Part shown: piece by piece, positions 27,492-36,215 of the stretch
How the letters are laid out: every line of letters starts with the position of its first letter
How positions within the stretch are numbered: the stretch's first letter is position 1
Assembly: GCA_041398965.1 (NCBI GenBank)
Contig: JAWKTT010000011.1
Span: 1-64,000 of the forward strand
DNA: 64,000 nt
Direction: 5' to 3'
Origin: JAWKTT01 sp041398965
GTDB taxonomy: Bacteria > Planctomycetota > Planctomycetia > Planctomycetales > Planctomycetaceae
The notes under the pieces: model-generated
Seen by the model: the letters and a program-made list of their open reading frames with translations, nothing else
What the model was told of the DNA's origin: nothing
Databases searched by the model: none
Translations under genes and position numbers: made by a program

Positions 27492-28568
27492 GTGTTTCCC
27501 AGTCTGGAAGAAAAACTGAGACGTTTCGACGAGTTGGAGCAACAGCTTCAAGACCCGTTGATCCTTACGGACTCGAACAAACTCGTCGAGATTCAGCGCG
27601 AGTATGGCGGGCTGAAAAAGGTCGCACTCGTTGTTCGGCAGTTTCACGAGTTAGAGGCCAACATCGAAGCGGCCCGCATGATGGTCGAAGAAGAAACTGA
27701 CGAAGAGTCGCGAGCCTATGCCCAAGAGGAACTCGATGCGTTAACCGCCGAGCGGGAGAGCCGATCGGTTGAGTTGGAGGACCTTGCAACCGCTGGCGAC
27801 TCGATCACTCGCGGGGCGTTGATTATGGAAATCCGTGCCGGAACCGGGGGTGATGAGGCGGCCCTCTTTGCGGGTGACCTCTTTCAGATGTACTCGGCTT
27901 TCGTGCTCAACCGGGGTTGGAAGCTCGAACTGATGGATGCCTCGCCCGGCGAAATGGGGGGGTACAAGGAAATTACCTTCTCTGTGACTGGCGAAGGGGC
28001 GTTTCATCAGTTGCAGTTCGAGAGTGGCGGACATCGTGTGCAGCGAGTCCCTGAGACGGAAGCTCAAGGACGCATTCACACCAGTGCGGCAACGGTCGCC
28101 GTTCTACCGGAAGCGACGGAAGTCGAACTGAACATTAAGCCGGAAGACATTCAGGTTGACACCATGCGAGCCGGTGGCCCCGGGGGACAGAAGGTCAACA
28201 AGACCGAATCCGCCGTCCGCCTGACGCATTTACCAACCGGGATCGTTGTGAAATGTCAGGACGAAAAGAGTCAGCACAAGAATCGTGCCAAAGCCATGCG
28301 AGTTCTGAGAGGGCGTATCCTCGACAAGATGCAACAGGAGATCGACTCCGAACGTGCGTCGGCTCGTCGAACTCTGATCGGCACTGGCGATCGAAGTGAG
28401 CGAATTCGCACCTACAATTTCCCCCAGGGCCGAGTGACGGATCACCGAATCGGGCTGACACTCTACAAACTTGATCAGGTTATGCAGGGCAATCTCGACG
28501 AACTCGTCAACGCCATGCTCGAATTCGACCGACAGGAGCGATTGGGAATCAGCAAGTCTGCCGAATAA
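27492..28568 (+). CDS. prfA: Peptide chain release factor 1
   Basis: The product has 358 residues from GTG 27492 (VFPSLEEKLRRFDELEQQL), the expected RF1 start; the upstream in-frame extension is not family-like. It contains the catalytic GGQ at residues 231-233 (GGPGGQKVNKTESAVRL), whose glutamine promotes peptidyl-tRNA hydrolysis. The stop-codon recognition motif PxT appears as P-E-T in QRVPETEAQGRIHTS, which identifies RF1 (UAA/UAG) rather than RF2. prmC is not adjacent. A strong terminator follows about 60 bases after the stop. Confidence 0.97.
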   Translation: MFPSLEEKLRRFDELEQQLQDPLILTDSNKLVEIQREYGGLKKVALVVRQFHELEANIEAARMMVEEETDEESRAYAQEELDALTAERESRSVELEDLATAGDSITRGALIMEIRAGTGGDEAALFAGDLFQMYSAFVLNRGWKLELMDASPGEMGGYKEITFSVTGEGAFHQLQFESGGHRVQRVPETEAQGRIHTSAATVAVLPEATEVELNIKPEDIQVDTMRAGGPGGQKVNKTESAVRLTHLPTGIVVKCQDEKSQHKNRAKAMRVLRGRILDKMQQEIDSERASARRTLIGTGDRSERIRTYNFPQGRVTDHRIGLTLYKLDQVMQGNLDELVNAMLEFDRQERLGISKSAE

Positions 28569-28621
28569 AGAGGGGCAAAGTCCGTTGACGCCGTGCGTCT
28601 CGGGGTTCGCGACATTCAAAC

Positions 28622-28670
28622 AAAAAAGCCGTTCAGCGTCACAAGAGTTGTGTCGCTGAACGGTCATTTT
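28622..28670. terminator. Bidirectional rho-independent terminator
   Basis: CCGTTCAGCG...CAC pairs with GTG...CGCTGAACGG around a short loop (28629-28663). AAAAAAG precedes the stem on the plus strand and TCATTTTCATT follows it, so it can end both prfA and the convergent secreted-protein gene. Confidence 0.85.
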
Positions 28671-28790
28671 CATTGATTCGGTCGGAGACCACAGACTTCG
28701 ATTGCGGCAGAGGCGCTCGCAGCAAATGCGAGAAGCCCAGAGGATGAAGCCGCTCGATGTCGATGACAATCGAAGTGTTGAGTCGATGAC

Positions 28791-29369
28791 CTACCGAGGA
28801 GCAGTCGTGCCAGCCGGTGAGGTGGCAGTCTGAGCTGGATCAGCCGTTGGCTGCTTCCAGTTTGCGGTTGCCCACTGTGGATAGGATTCGACGACGGTCG
28901 CTCCTAGGTCCTTGAGCATCTCCTGGAAGCGAGCGGTCGTCATGTCTTCGTTCAGCACAACCTTCTGCAAGACGAAGCGGCGATTCGCCGGGATGTAGGC
29001 AAAGAACTTGCCGTTTCCAAGGCGATCGTTCTCGGCCAACAGTCGCAACAATGCGGTCCGAGGGACATCTTCCGCCTTGGTCGGGAGTTCATCGAGCCAG
29101 GCCATAATCCAGACCCACTCTTCGTCCTGACTGAGGACGCAAGACATTGATAGCTGCCATTCTTCGTCTTCCAATCGAGCTTTGAAGGCGAAATCGTAAC
29201 GTTGCTCAACCTTTTCGGGCTTAAGGCCCATTGCCGTAATGAGCTGTCCGAGAGTCGCCTCGTTAACAGCACCGGGACGTGTGGACTGTGCGGACGCAGC
29301 ATTCGGCATGGCGGCGAGGAGAGCCGCGAAGACACCGAACAGAATCCAATGGCGAATTCCAAGTTTCAT
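28791..29369 (-). CDS. Small secreted protein, possibly YbjN / type III chaperone-like fold
   Basis: The product has 192 residues. The start is set at the methionine at 29369 because AAGGAG lies nine bases upstream; an earlier in-frame start has no such site. A clean signal peptide (WILFGVFAALLAAMPNAASAQ) is followed by a compact alpha/beta domain (LGQLITAMGLKPEKVEQRYDFAFKA, WQLSMSCVLSQDEEWVWIMAWL, LRLLAENDRLGNGKFFAYIP). This pattern resembles YbjN or class I secretion-chaperone folds. The tail is Thr/Ala/Pro-rich. The fold guess is weak, and function is unknown. Confidence 0.75.
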   Translation of the reverse strand: MKLGIRHWILFGVFAALLAAMPNAASAQSTRPGAVNEATLGQLITAMGLKPEKVEQRYDFAFKARLEDEEWQLSMSCVLSQDEEWVWIMAWLDELPTKAEDVPRTALLRLLAENDRLGNGKFFAYIPANRRFVLQKVVLNEDMTTARFQEMLKDLGATVVESYPQWATANWKQPTADPAQTATSPAGTTAPR

Positions 29370-29547
29370 CTGACGAGACTCCTTAAGTCTTTGACGCAAT
29401 GTGTCGGGAAATAGTGGTGAACTGCAAGGCGCAAAGTCTCACGCCAGCGTCGACCGCTTGCTGCACCAGAACCAACCGATTCTGCGGGCAAGCAGCGAGA
29501 CACGACCGGCAGGGAGATCGCGTTGCAGGAGACCGTTCCGACGAGTC

Positions 29548-30156
29548 TCAGGCTTCCGTCAGAAACTTGAGACAAATCTGCGACCAAGTTTCAAAAGAAT
29601 CGAAGTCGCCGATCAGTTCCGCCGGTTGTGCGAATCCTGTCTCAACTATCGACTGTTCGCGTGGGAGAACTTGGGGCGATTCCAGGTCAAAAATGTGAAC
29701 TATCCCGAGATGGACCCGTCCTACCTCTGTTTCATCATCGTTAATCAGACCGACAAGTCGCTCGGAATAGGTGGATTCGAGAAAGACTTCCTCTTCAATT
29801 TCGCGTCGCATCCCTTCGAGGTAGACGGAAGAAGCTCCCCCTTCGTCAATCGTCGAGATATGCCCACCGATGCCGACCGATCGCTTGCTGAGCAACCGGC
29901 CCTCGCCGATCCCTTTGCCACGTCGGTAGAAAAAGACTTTCTCTTCGTGCCGAAAGATGCAGTAAGGGATGAGTTGTTTGAAACTCGGGTCTTCCTCGAC
30001 CTCGTTTCGCGGACGGTAGCTGGTGTGCGCCGGGTCGAGCAGTTTTTCCAGATAAGGAGTCGAGTTGGCCTGAAAGCCTTGGAAGGGGCCGATTTCGTGA
30101 AATAGTGCCGTGGGAACCACCAACACTTGTTCGACAGACTGCTGTTCAACGGACAT
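29548..30156 (-). CDS. Nudix-like phosphoesterase
   Basis: The product has 202 residues if it starts at ATG 30156 (MSVEQQSVEQVLVVP); the frame is open further upstream, with lower similarity. The core SVGIGGHISTIDEGG...LEGMRREIEEEVFLE is Nudix-like, with the REIEEEV metal-binding helix, but the spacing between the glycines and the helix differs from the classical GX5EX7REUXEEXGU box. Relatives annotated as phosphoesterases share the GIGGHI motif. It probably hydrolyses a nucleotide or related diphosphate; the substrate is unknown. Confidence 0.8.
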   Translation of the reverse strand: MSVEQQSVEQVLVVPTALFHEIGPFQGFQANSTPYLEKLLDPAHTSYRPRNEVEEDPSFKQLIPYCIFRHEEKVFFYRRGKGIGEGRLLSKRSVGIGGHISTIDEGGASSVYLEGMRREIEEEVFLESTYSERLVGLINDDETEVGRVHLGIVHIFDLESPQVLPREQSIVETGFAQPAELIGDFDSFETWSQICLKFLTEA

Positions 30157-30308
30157 CTCAGCGACACCTCTGGGGAGAGAAACGAATGCAGACAAGCCTC
30201 GCAGGTTCGCCCATCCGCCCCTCAAAGTCCAGCGTTCCCCAACGATTCCCCTTGATCCTTCTCTTTAGTCAGTGTCGTCAGAGGAACAACCTTGCAGCCG
30301 AGGGCGCG

Positions 30309-31127
30309 TCACGCTTCGGGGGGGGCTTGCCAGTCCCCCCAGTGAGTGAGGTAATGTTCGTAGGCGGAGCATTCACCGGCTCGCGTGGTGAGCCATTGTT
30401 TTGTCTCTTCGACAATCAATTGCTCTTGTTCCAATGACAGTAGCCCCAGGATCACACGGCTGCGGAGAAAGACGAAGTAGGTGTCGAGGACGTCGCAACG
30501 GCAGTAGTCGTTCACCTCGCGGACCTTGCCAGAGTCGTACAGGTCTTGAACCTGTGAACCGTCGATGTTCGTTTTTCCCGGCTTGCCGATGAGGTTGGCC
30601 ATCAGATTGAGGCCGCCACTCAGACGCATCGCTCCGAAGTTGGTGAAGAAGTCGAGAAGGTCGAAATGTGACTCAGAGTTGTAGCGATTTCGTCTTTGTT
30701 GGTAGGAAGGGCCAGTCGGGTCGAACCAGTCGGGGACAGCGAGTCCATATCGATAGGCAGCAAGTTCCATAATTGGCATGTCGTATCCGCGTCCGTTAAA
30801 CGTCACAAACGTCGGACGTTGATAATGTCGCCAGCCATTCCAGAACCCTTTCGTAATGACCCACGGTCGAAACTGCGGTTCATCCAAGGCGACCAGATCG
30901 ATGAGACGAAAGTCCGGGCCGACCTTTCCGACCACCACCGAAATCGGCAGCATATATGTGGGGGGAAGGATGTCGGTGCCGTTTTTCTCCAGTTGTTCGG
31001 CCCGAAACCGAGCCGTTGCGTCCGCCGGGCTGAGATCGTCCAGAGGGTACTTGACGCGAGAGATCAACTCTCCATCGGCAATCGTCTCGATGTCAAACAC
31101 AAGGTAAGAGACGTCTGACTTCGCCAT
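30309..31127 (-). CDS. Predicted 3'-5' exonuclease, DNA polymerase B-like (DEDD)
   Basis: The product has 272 residues from ATG 31127. Exonuclease motif I is YLVFDIETIAD (Asp/Glu metal ligands), motif II is TFVTFNGRGYDMPIM, and motif III is EVNDYCRCDVLDTYFVFLR, the arrangement of the PF10108-type PolB-like exonucleases. No polymerase domain is present. Such stand-alone exonucleases probably trim DNA or RNA 3' ends. It lies about 75 bases downstream of rnc on the same strand, so an RNA-processing pairing is possible. Confidence 0.88.
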   Translation of the reverse strand: MAKSDVSYLVFDIETIADGELISRVKYPLDDLSPADATARFRAEQLEKNGTDILPPTYMLPISVVVGKVGPDFRLIDLVALDEPQFRPWVITKGFWNGWRHYQRPTFVTFNGRGYDMPIMELAAYRYGLAVPDWFDPTGPSYQQRRNRYNSESHFDLLDFFTNFGAMRLSGGLNLMANLIGKPGKTNIDGSQVQDLYDSGKVREVNDYCRCDVLDTYFVFLRSRVILGLLSLEQEQLIVEETKQWLTTRAGECSAYEHYLTHWGDWQAPPEA

Positions 31128-31202
31128 TTTGCTGAACCCCCTTTGTCGTGCGCTGGACCTGATCGCCACACCGCTCTCATGTGATGCCCGCCCGAATGCA
31201 GG

Positions 31203-32021
31203 TCAATCGAAACCGAAATCGTCCTCTTCATCAATCACTTCGACAATCATCGATTCTCGGGGGAGGTCGTCGAGAGACTCCGCTTCGTTCGAAGGCTGCG
31301 GATAGGGGAGATCGTCGCCATGAATGGTCGCCAAGGCATTGGCAGCCGCGCGTTGCTCCGCTTCCTTCTTACTTGGCCCCCAAGCGGGGAGATACTCATG
31401 CGAGCCAATGACCGCGGCCACGAAGAAACACTTTGAGTGGTCCGGGCCCTGCTCGTCGACGACGCGGTAAGTCGGCGTCTCGCTCCAGTTTCTTTGGGCA
31501 TGCTGTTGCAGCAACGACTTGTAATTGACACCGCGTCGAGACTCTGCGGCATGTTGAATCTCGGCCGTAATGTGTTGCAGCACAAAGTCGCGAGCCACAT
31601 CGAATCCGCCATCCAGATAGATCGCTCCGACCAGCGACTCGAACACCGCCGCAAGGATCGACCCAGGAAGACGACCTTGAGAGTCTACCCCTCGTCCCAG
31701 CAACAGGTACTGACCGAGCCCTATCTCGATGGTGATCCGCTCACAAGTGGAGCGACTGACGACGGCCGACTTGATTCGGGTCAGTTCCCCTTCGGCTTCG
31801 TCGGGAAAGTCACGATACAGTCGCTCACAGACAACGGTCCCGAGGATGGCATCTCCCAGGAACTCGAGTCGCTCGTTCGATTCGAGCCGTGTGCGGGCGA
31901 CGGAGGCATGTGTCAACGCCTGCACCAGCAGGTCGCGATTATCAAAGCGATACCCCAACCGCTGTTCACAAGCGGTTAGAATCTCTGCATCATGCTCGGC
32001 GAGGTAAAAGTCTTTGCCCAT
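31203..32021 (-). CDS. rnc: Ribonuclease III
   Basis: The product has 272 residues. The signature SNERLEFLGDAILG (residues about 48-61) holds metal-binding acidic residues, with the second acidic cluster in LAAVFESLVGAIYLDGG. A double-stranded RNA-binding domain follows at about 163-235 (NYKSLLQQHAQRN... GPSKKEAEQRAAANAL). A 35-residue acidic tail (EVIDEEDDFGFD) is an extension beyond the usual 225-230 residues. The enzyme cleaves double-stranded RNA in rRNA maturation and mRNA control. Confidence 0.96.
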   Translation of the reverse strand: MGKDFYLAEHDAEILTACEQRLGYRFDNRDLLVQALTHASVARTRLESNERLEFLGDAILGTVVCERLYRDFPDEAEGELTRIKSAVVSRSTCERITIEIGLGQYLLLGRGVDSQGRLPGSILAAVFESLVGAIYLDGGFDVARDFVLQHITAEIQHAAESRRGVNYKSLLQQHAQRNWSETPTYRVVDEQGPDHSKCFFVAAVIGSHEYLPAWGPSKKEAEQRAAANALATIHGDDLPYPQPSNEAESLDDLPRESMIVEVIDEEDDFGFD

Positions 32022-32154
32022 CGCCTGAGTTTAGCAGTCACAGACGTCCGGCTGAAGTCGACGGGCGTCATGAATTCTCAAGATCGCGACGCACGTTTCA
32101 AGTTGCCAGGAGACTTGCCCGATGATGGCAATTTGGAGGTGAAACGGACGCCCG

Positions 32155-32592
32155 TTACTCTGTTGCGGGATTGATGCTTTCCAAGGCGGCTGCCAGTTCG
32201 GCTTCCGTCAATAAGCGGATGAATCGAAGCCCATAACGATAGAACTTGCCACGTTCGCCGAGGAACTCGTCCATTGCCGTTTCGTTGACAACCTCGCTTT
32301 GCAGGCATTCTGTCCCCGCCCAAGGGAGAAGAAACCGCAAGAACAAACGCGACTCTTTGATCGGGGCACTGGTCACAATTGCTGCACCAGAACTCGAAAC
32401 GTCGAGTGACCAAGCCGGCACCATTTGTGGTTTGAGCTGGTGAGTTACCTGATCTTCGACAAAGGTAGTGACCAGCGATCGATACGGAATTCGTTCGTCT
32501 GCACGTCGCTCTCGCTGGGTTGCCGATTGGCGCTGATCACCCTCCAGCACCTGCCGTAACCGTCGAACATCCAGTGTTTGTAATGACGACAT
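32155..32592 (-). CDS. PilZ domain protein (cyclic di-GMP binding)
   Basis: The 145-residue product has both PilZ ligand motifs: RRADERIPYR (RxxxR type) and DVSSSGAAI (D/NxSxxG). The rest, a beta-barrel with FLRFLLPWAG and RYGLRFIRLL, also fits. PilZ proteins respond to cyclic di-GMP and affect motility or surface attachment. No partner domain is present, so it would act as an adaptor. It is about 130 bases upstream of rnc on the same strand. Confidence 0.88.
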   Translation of the reverse strand: MSSLQTLDVRRLRQVLEGDQRQSATQRERRADERIPYRSLVTTFVEDQVTHQLKPQMVPAWSLDVSSSGAAIVTSAPIKESRLFLRFLLPWAGTECLQSEVVNETAMDEFLGERGKFYRYGLRFIRLLTEAELAAALESINPATE

Positions 32593-32960
32593 GCGATTCC
32601 TGCTCGCGAAATGAGTCTCGGGGAAATGTCCCGCCCACGCGGACAGATTCTTTCTGCATCAACTGTCAGACATCATTCAGGGGCAAGATGCAAGAAACTA
32701 ACGGCGGTGTGTGATTTCGCCATAATCCTGTCGGCTCAATCCGAGTAATCGACACGATCCACCACCGATGGGGCACGACACCACTTCGTTCACGGCGCGG
32801 GAGCGGCAAACTGATGCAGTTGTCAACATCCACTCTGCCAAAGGAAAGTGGGGGCAAACATTGCTATTTGCCCCCACCCAAAGCGTCGGCGACCGCACTG
32901 ATCGACAAACGGCGACCTCATTACAACCTGCCATGATCGCATTCACAACTTGTCATGACT
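32593..32960. other. Intergenic region upstream of the PilZ gene
   Basis: About 370 bases contain the terminator of the sigma-factor gene near the right end and presumably the PilZ promoter. No further gene or repeat is supported. Confidence 0.5.
32849..32877 (-). terminator. Terminator downstream of the ECF sigma factor gene
   Basis: A perfect 11-bp stem, GTGGGGGCAAA with TTTGCCCCCAC, encloses an 7-base loop. Reading minus-strand the stem is followed by TTTCCTTT. It lies about 85 bases beyond the sigma factor stop. Confidence 0.75.
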
Positions 32961-33512
32961 TCAGGCAGGTTGCAGTTCTCCCAAAGCTTCCTTCAATCGA
33001 TGGCGCGCTGTGTGCAGACGTCGCTTGATCGTACCAACAGGGCTTTCGAACCGGTCGCTCATCTCCTTCAAGGACTGCCCCTCGAAGTAGAACGCCAGCA
33101 AAGTCTCCCGGTCGATTCGACGCAAACGCCGGATCCCATTGTGCAACTCATGGGCCTGCTCGGTTCGCAGTATCCCTTCGAGTGGTGAGCCCGGAGAGTC
33201 AGCGTAACCTTGCATCAACTCGGGAGCAGTCATCGTTTCCCGAGGCCGTCTGACTGCACGGTTGATCGACATCCGGACGGCAATCCGCTTCAACCAACCG
33301 ACAAACCGTTCCGGCTCCTTCAGTTGGTTGATCTTGCGCATTGCCCGCATCAGGACTTCCTGAGTCACTTCAGCCGCTTCGGCACTGTTTCGCAAACGAC
33401 GAAAGACGACAGAGAACACCATCGACTCGAACTGCGTCGCAAGCTGTCCAAACGCCTCCCGACAGCCCGATTGAGCTTCCTGAACCAAACCTATGTAACG
33501 TGTGTCTTGCAT
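32961..33512 (-). CDS. ECF-type RNA polymerase sigma factor
   Basis: The product has 183 residues from ATG 33512 (MQDTRYIGLVQEAQSGCREAF), with GAGGGG nearby; the long open extension upstream is not family-like. Region 2 is AAEVTQEVLMRAMRKINQLKEPERFVGWLKRIAVRMSIN (written here in part: EVTQEVLMRAMRKI). Region 4 is IDRETLLAFYFEGQSLKEM followed by the SPVGTIKRRLHTARHRLKEAL helix-turn-helix. No anti-sigma gene is adjacent; the nearest zinc-finger-type anti-sigma candidate is 13 kb away. Confidence 0.9.
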   Translation of the reverse strand: MQDTRYIGLVQEAQSGCREAFGQLATQFESMVFSVVFRRLRNSAEAAEVTQEVLMRAMRKINQLKEPERFVGWLKRIAVRMSINRAVRRPRETMTAPELMQGYADSPGSPLEGILRTEQAHELHNGIRRLRRIDRETLLAFYFEGQSLKEMSDRFESPVGTIKRRLHTARHRLKEALGELQPA

Positions 33513-33842
33513 GAGAGCCCCTCTTCCTGTGGGCGAATGACATTGAGAATTGAAGAAATGCTGCGAATCGTGGCTGACTTCGGAACCGTGATCGTCGATG
33601 ACAGTCGTCAGCGACATGCCCGAAAGATGGGGCATCAAGGTGGTCATCAGCAGCGGCAAACGTTGGGGCAAGTTGGCTGATCGAAACAGGTCGAGCCAGG
33701 AACCGCCGAGTGCAGGAGAACGCTCCGTTTTCCTCAAGTTTCGAGTAGGAAACCTCAAAACAGGAGGCTTCCCGATCGACACCTTGCGGGGCACGGTTGC
33801 GGTACTTTCAAGATGACTTGGAGGACTCCCTCCGGCTCATCT
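33513..33842. other. Spacer upstream of the sigma factor gene
   Basis: About 330 bases contain only short or family-less frames, including the spurious N-terminal extension of the sigma-factor frame. The sigma promoter is expected here, but no boxes were assigned. Confidence 0.4.
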
Positions 33843-34241
33843 TCAGGCGGTCGTTGACCGACTCAGTACCAGCGTTGCCCACGCCGCAGCGGGAATGTCC
33901 GCCGCGATCGCCGCGACTATGCGACGTTGACGCAGGCCATCAATCGACGCAGATGCTGCACACGAATGCTGGACCACGACTCCCTGGCCGACCACTCTGA
34001 CGCTCGGCGACACCGCCGGGAGAGTGGGGGTTTGGGGAATCGGTTGCCAGGCGGTTGCCATCGGCTTGGTCCCGAGATGGGAGCCGGATAGCACATGCCC
34101 TCGTTCCATAAAGCGATGCTTCTCTGTCGTTTTCAGACAGTCGCCCTGATATTCGCCGACGAATGCATTGACGCGAAGGTCCGAACCGTTACCGATTGCA
34201 AAACCCTGAGCCGAGCGGTCGTTCAAATTGGCAAAATTCAT
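33843..34241 (-). CDS. Hypothetical protein
   Basis: A 132-residue frame starts at ATG 34241 with GGAAGG about eight bases before it, which is the only reason to prefer it over noise. The product (MNFANLNDRSAQGFAIGNGS...) shows no signal peptide, membrane helix or known motif. It ends in an Ala-rich segment (RRIVAAIAADIPAAAWATLV). It lies alone on the minus strand between the sigma factor and the phosphoesterase. It could equally be non-coding. Confidence 0.35.
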   Translation of the reverse strand: MNFANLNDRSAQGFAIGNGSDLRVNAFVGEYQGDCLKTTEKHRFMERGHVLSGSHLGTKPMATAWQPIPQTPTLPAVSPSVRVVGQGVVVQHSCAASASIDGLRQRRIVAAIAADIPAAAWATLVLSRSTTA

Positions 34242-34509
34242 TGCGACACCTTCCGCAGTAGACTGCGGTCCACAGAGAAACACGAAACGAGCGAGGTCTT
34301 CCCTCAATGTAGAGTGGCAGACTCTAGTTCTTTTCCAACAGAATCATCCTTTTGATTCCGCGAACCAAAGCTGCACCTTCCTCTACGTACTATGACCGGT
34401 ATTATCTCCAAAAGGTTCGATCGAAATCAGAAAAATGTTCGACTTTTCTAAAACATCCCCAGGGCGTTGTTCGTAACCCCTATCACAAAAAAGCCTTACG
34501 GAGATTCTT

Positions 34510-35007
34510 GTGAAGCTCGGCCTCATCAGCGATACGCACGGGCATGTCCCATTTACCGTCGCCGCCCTACGCATCCTCTTTGAGCAGGGTGTCGACGCGA
34601 TCCTTCACTCCGGAGACATCGGCTCGCCCGCGATTGTTCCCCTCTTCCTCGGCACTCCAACGTCATTTGTCTTTGGCAACGTCGATTACGACACTCAAGC
34701 TCTTCGCAACAGCATTGCCGAGCATCAGTTCACCTGCTGCGATCGCTTTGGCGAATTGCCCCTTGAGGAAGTCAATATCGCCCTTCTGCACGGTGACGAC
34801 TCACTGCGGCTAGAACAGGCCATTCACGGCGGCGACTACCAACTCGTGATCCACGGCCACACCCACGAACGCCGCCTCGAATGGTTCGCAGACACTCTCG
34901 TCGTCAACCCCGGAGCCGTCTACCGCGCGAATCCCCGCAGTGTCGCCACCATCAACCTGCCCGACCGCACCGTTCAACATTTCGATATCGCTCCTTCAAC
35001 AAACTAG
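34510..35007 (+). CDS. YfcE/MJ0936-type metallophosphoesterase
   Basis: The 165-residue product starts at GTG with GGAG nearby. Metal-binding motifs of the calcineurin-like fold are all present: GLISDTHGH, ILHSGDIGS, FGNVDYD (GN[H/V]D), LLHGDD and VIHGHTHER. The single-domain length is that of YfcE, a Mn-dependent phosphodiesterase. The cellular substrate is unknown. Confidence 0.92.
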   Translation: MKLGLISDTHGHVPFTVAALRILFEQGVDAILHSGDIGSPAIVPLFLGTPTSFVFGNVDYDTQALRNSIAEHQFTCCDRFGELPLEEVNIALLHGDDSLRLEQAIHGGDYQLVIHGHTHERRLEWFADTLVVNPGAVYRANPRSVATINLPDRTVQHFDIAPSTN

Positions 35008-35520
35008 AAAATGACGCATGCCCAGCAACCTGTTGAGAACAGAAGGTCAGACTTTCCAGCCTGACATGGTGCCGTTTCATGTCGAGGCAATAGAGCGTAC
35101 GGGGCGCTCATGTCAGTTTGGGAAAGCCGCCCCACCGTGATCTTTCATCGGGCTGTACAAGATGATTGGCAATCGACGACTCCCGAATGTAGTAGACTTC
35201 CGAGGTCAGCCATCCTGAAGGAAAATTGCGTTTTGCATTGTGCAAATCATCGATCATGACATGTTGACCACAAGCCCTCCTGTTTCTGTTCGACTGAGGT
35301 TTGGGGTTTGACACGAGACGGCGATCCCTTGCTGATAGGAAATCTGGGCCAAGGTTCCGATGTTCAAATGATTCACTCTCGATCGGCGACGGCAATCTTT
35401 ACCAGCAACAATTGGGGGATTTCCTTTCCGGTTTGGGGGCGTATTGTTTAGGATGGTGGACGGAGTTAAAGGCTCGGTGACCGTTGGTGTGTTGAGTGCG
35501 GGATTCTAAGAGGTGACGTC
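35008..35520. other. Intergenic stretch
   Basis: About 510 bases. A minus-strand frame at 35108-35395 (95 residues) has no domain, signal or good ribosome site and is not called. The promoter of the secreted protein at 35521 presumably lies at the right end. Confidence 0.4.
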
Positions 35521-36183
35521 ATGAATCGATTCTTTTCGACTGGGTTAACGGCTTTCCTTGCAGGGGCGTGGATGGCGTGTCCGGGGACTCTTGCGTTGGG
35601 GCAGGTGACGGTTCAGCAACCCGTGGTTCAGGTATTTGGGGTCGATACGGTCGTGTCGGTCCCGGATCGAGGGAGCGTATTACTCGGGGGTGTCAGTAGC
35701 GCGCGAGATGGGCGGAACACGAGCGGTTTCATGCCCTGGGGATCCTCAATTGGTATGGATCGGAATTACAGTTCCGCTCGGGCGACCGCATACATTCACG
35801 ACTTCGAAGAGATGGAAGCGGAACTGTTGGGTGGGCTGACCCCCTTGGATCAGTTGGCGTCCCCTTGGAGTAATCGCCATGCCGAGCATGCGTACATGGC
35901 ATTGATGAAACGTCCCGCATCGGCGGGATCGCAGCCTGTTAATTTGTCGCCAGCAACTTCTGTCGTCAGGATCGGGACATCGCCCATGGTTCGAGAAAGG
36001 ACTGAAGTTCCTGAAAATCGAGTTCTCGCCGGACAGCCGGTCTCGCGGATTCGTCTGTTGCGGGAAGATGCTCCTGAAGGCCCACCGAGAGTTGACACGG
36101 TCCAATCGGCGGACGGGGGCCGGGCGAATGCGGCGAGAGAGCGTCTCTTGCGATTCGGCACTGCGACGGGGAGTCGGCGTTAG
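35521..36183 (+). CDS. Secreted planctomycete protein with secretin-like TVPDRG...LLGGV motif
   Basis: The 220-residue product has AGAGGTG before the ATG. A signal peptide (TGLTAFLAGAWMACPGTLALGQ) is followed by TVQQPVVQVFGVDTVVSVPD and RGSVLLGGVSSARDG. This recalls the beta-hairpin segment of type II/III secretins (VPDGGTVLLGG), although no secretin domain is complete. A conserved-looking YIHDFEEMEAELLGGL follows. The rest is Arg/Pro-rich and probably disordered. I take it for an exported protein of unknown function. Confidence 0.72.
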   Translation: MNRFFSTGLTAFLAGAWMACPGTLALGQVTVQQPVVQVFGVDTVVSVPDRGSVLLGGVSSARDGRNTSGFMPWGSSIGMDRNYSSARATAYIHDFEEMEAELLGGLTPLDQLASPWSNRHAEHAYMALMKRPASAGSQPVNLSPATSVVRIGTSPMVRERTEVPENRVLAGQPVSRIRLLREDAPEGPPRVDTVQSADGGRANAARERLLRFGTATGSRR

Positions 36184-36215
36184 TTGTTGTGGTGTCCTTG
36201 ATTGAGTCGGCGACG

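Noticed and set aside
29401..30105. 234-residue plus-strand frame
   Set aside because: It is antisense to the Nudix-like gene, whose protein has recognisable motifs, whereas this frame has none.
34242..34509. Possible longer N-terminus of the minus-strand frame at 33843
   Set aside because: The upstream start at 34307 lacks a ribosome site; the weak one at 34241 is the only candidate.
35108..35395. 95-residue minus-strand frame
   Set aside because: No signal sequence, motif or good start; kept as non-coding.
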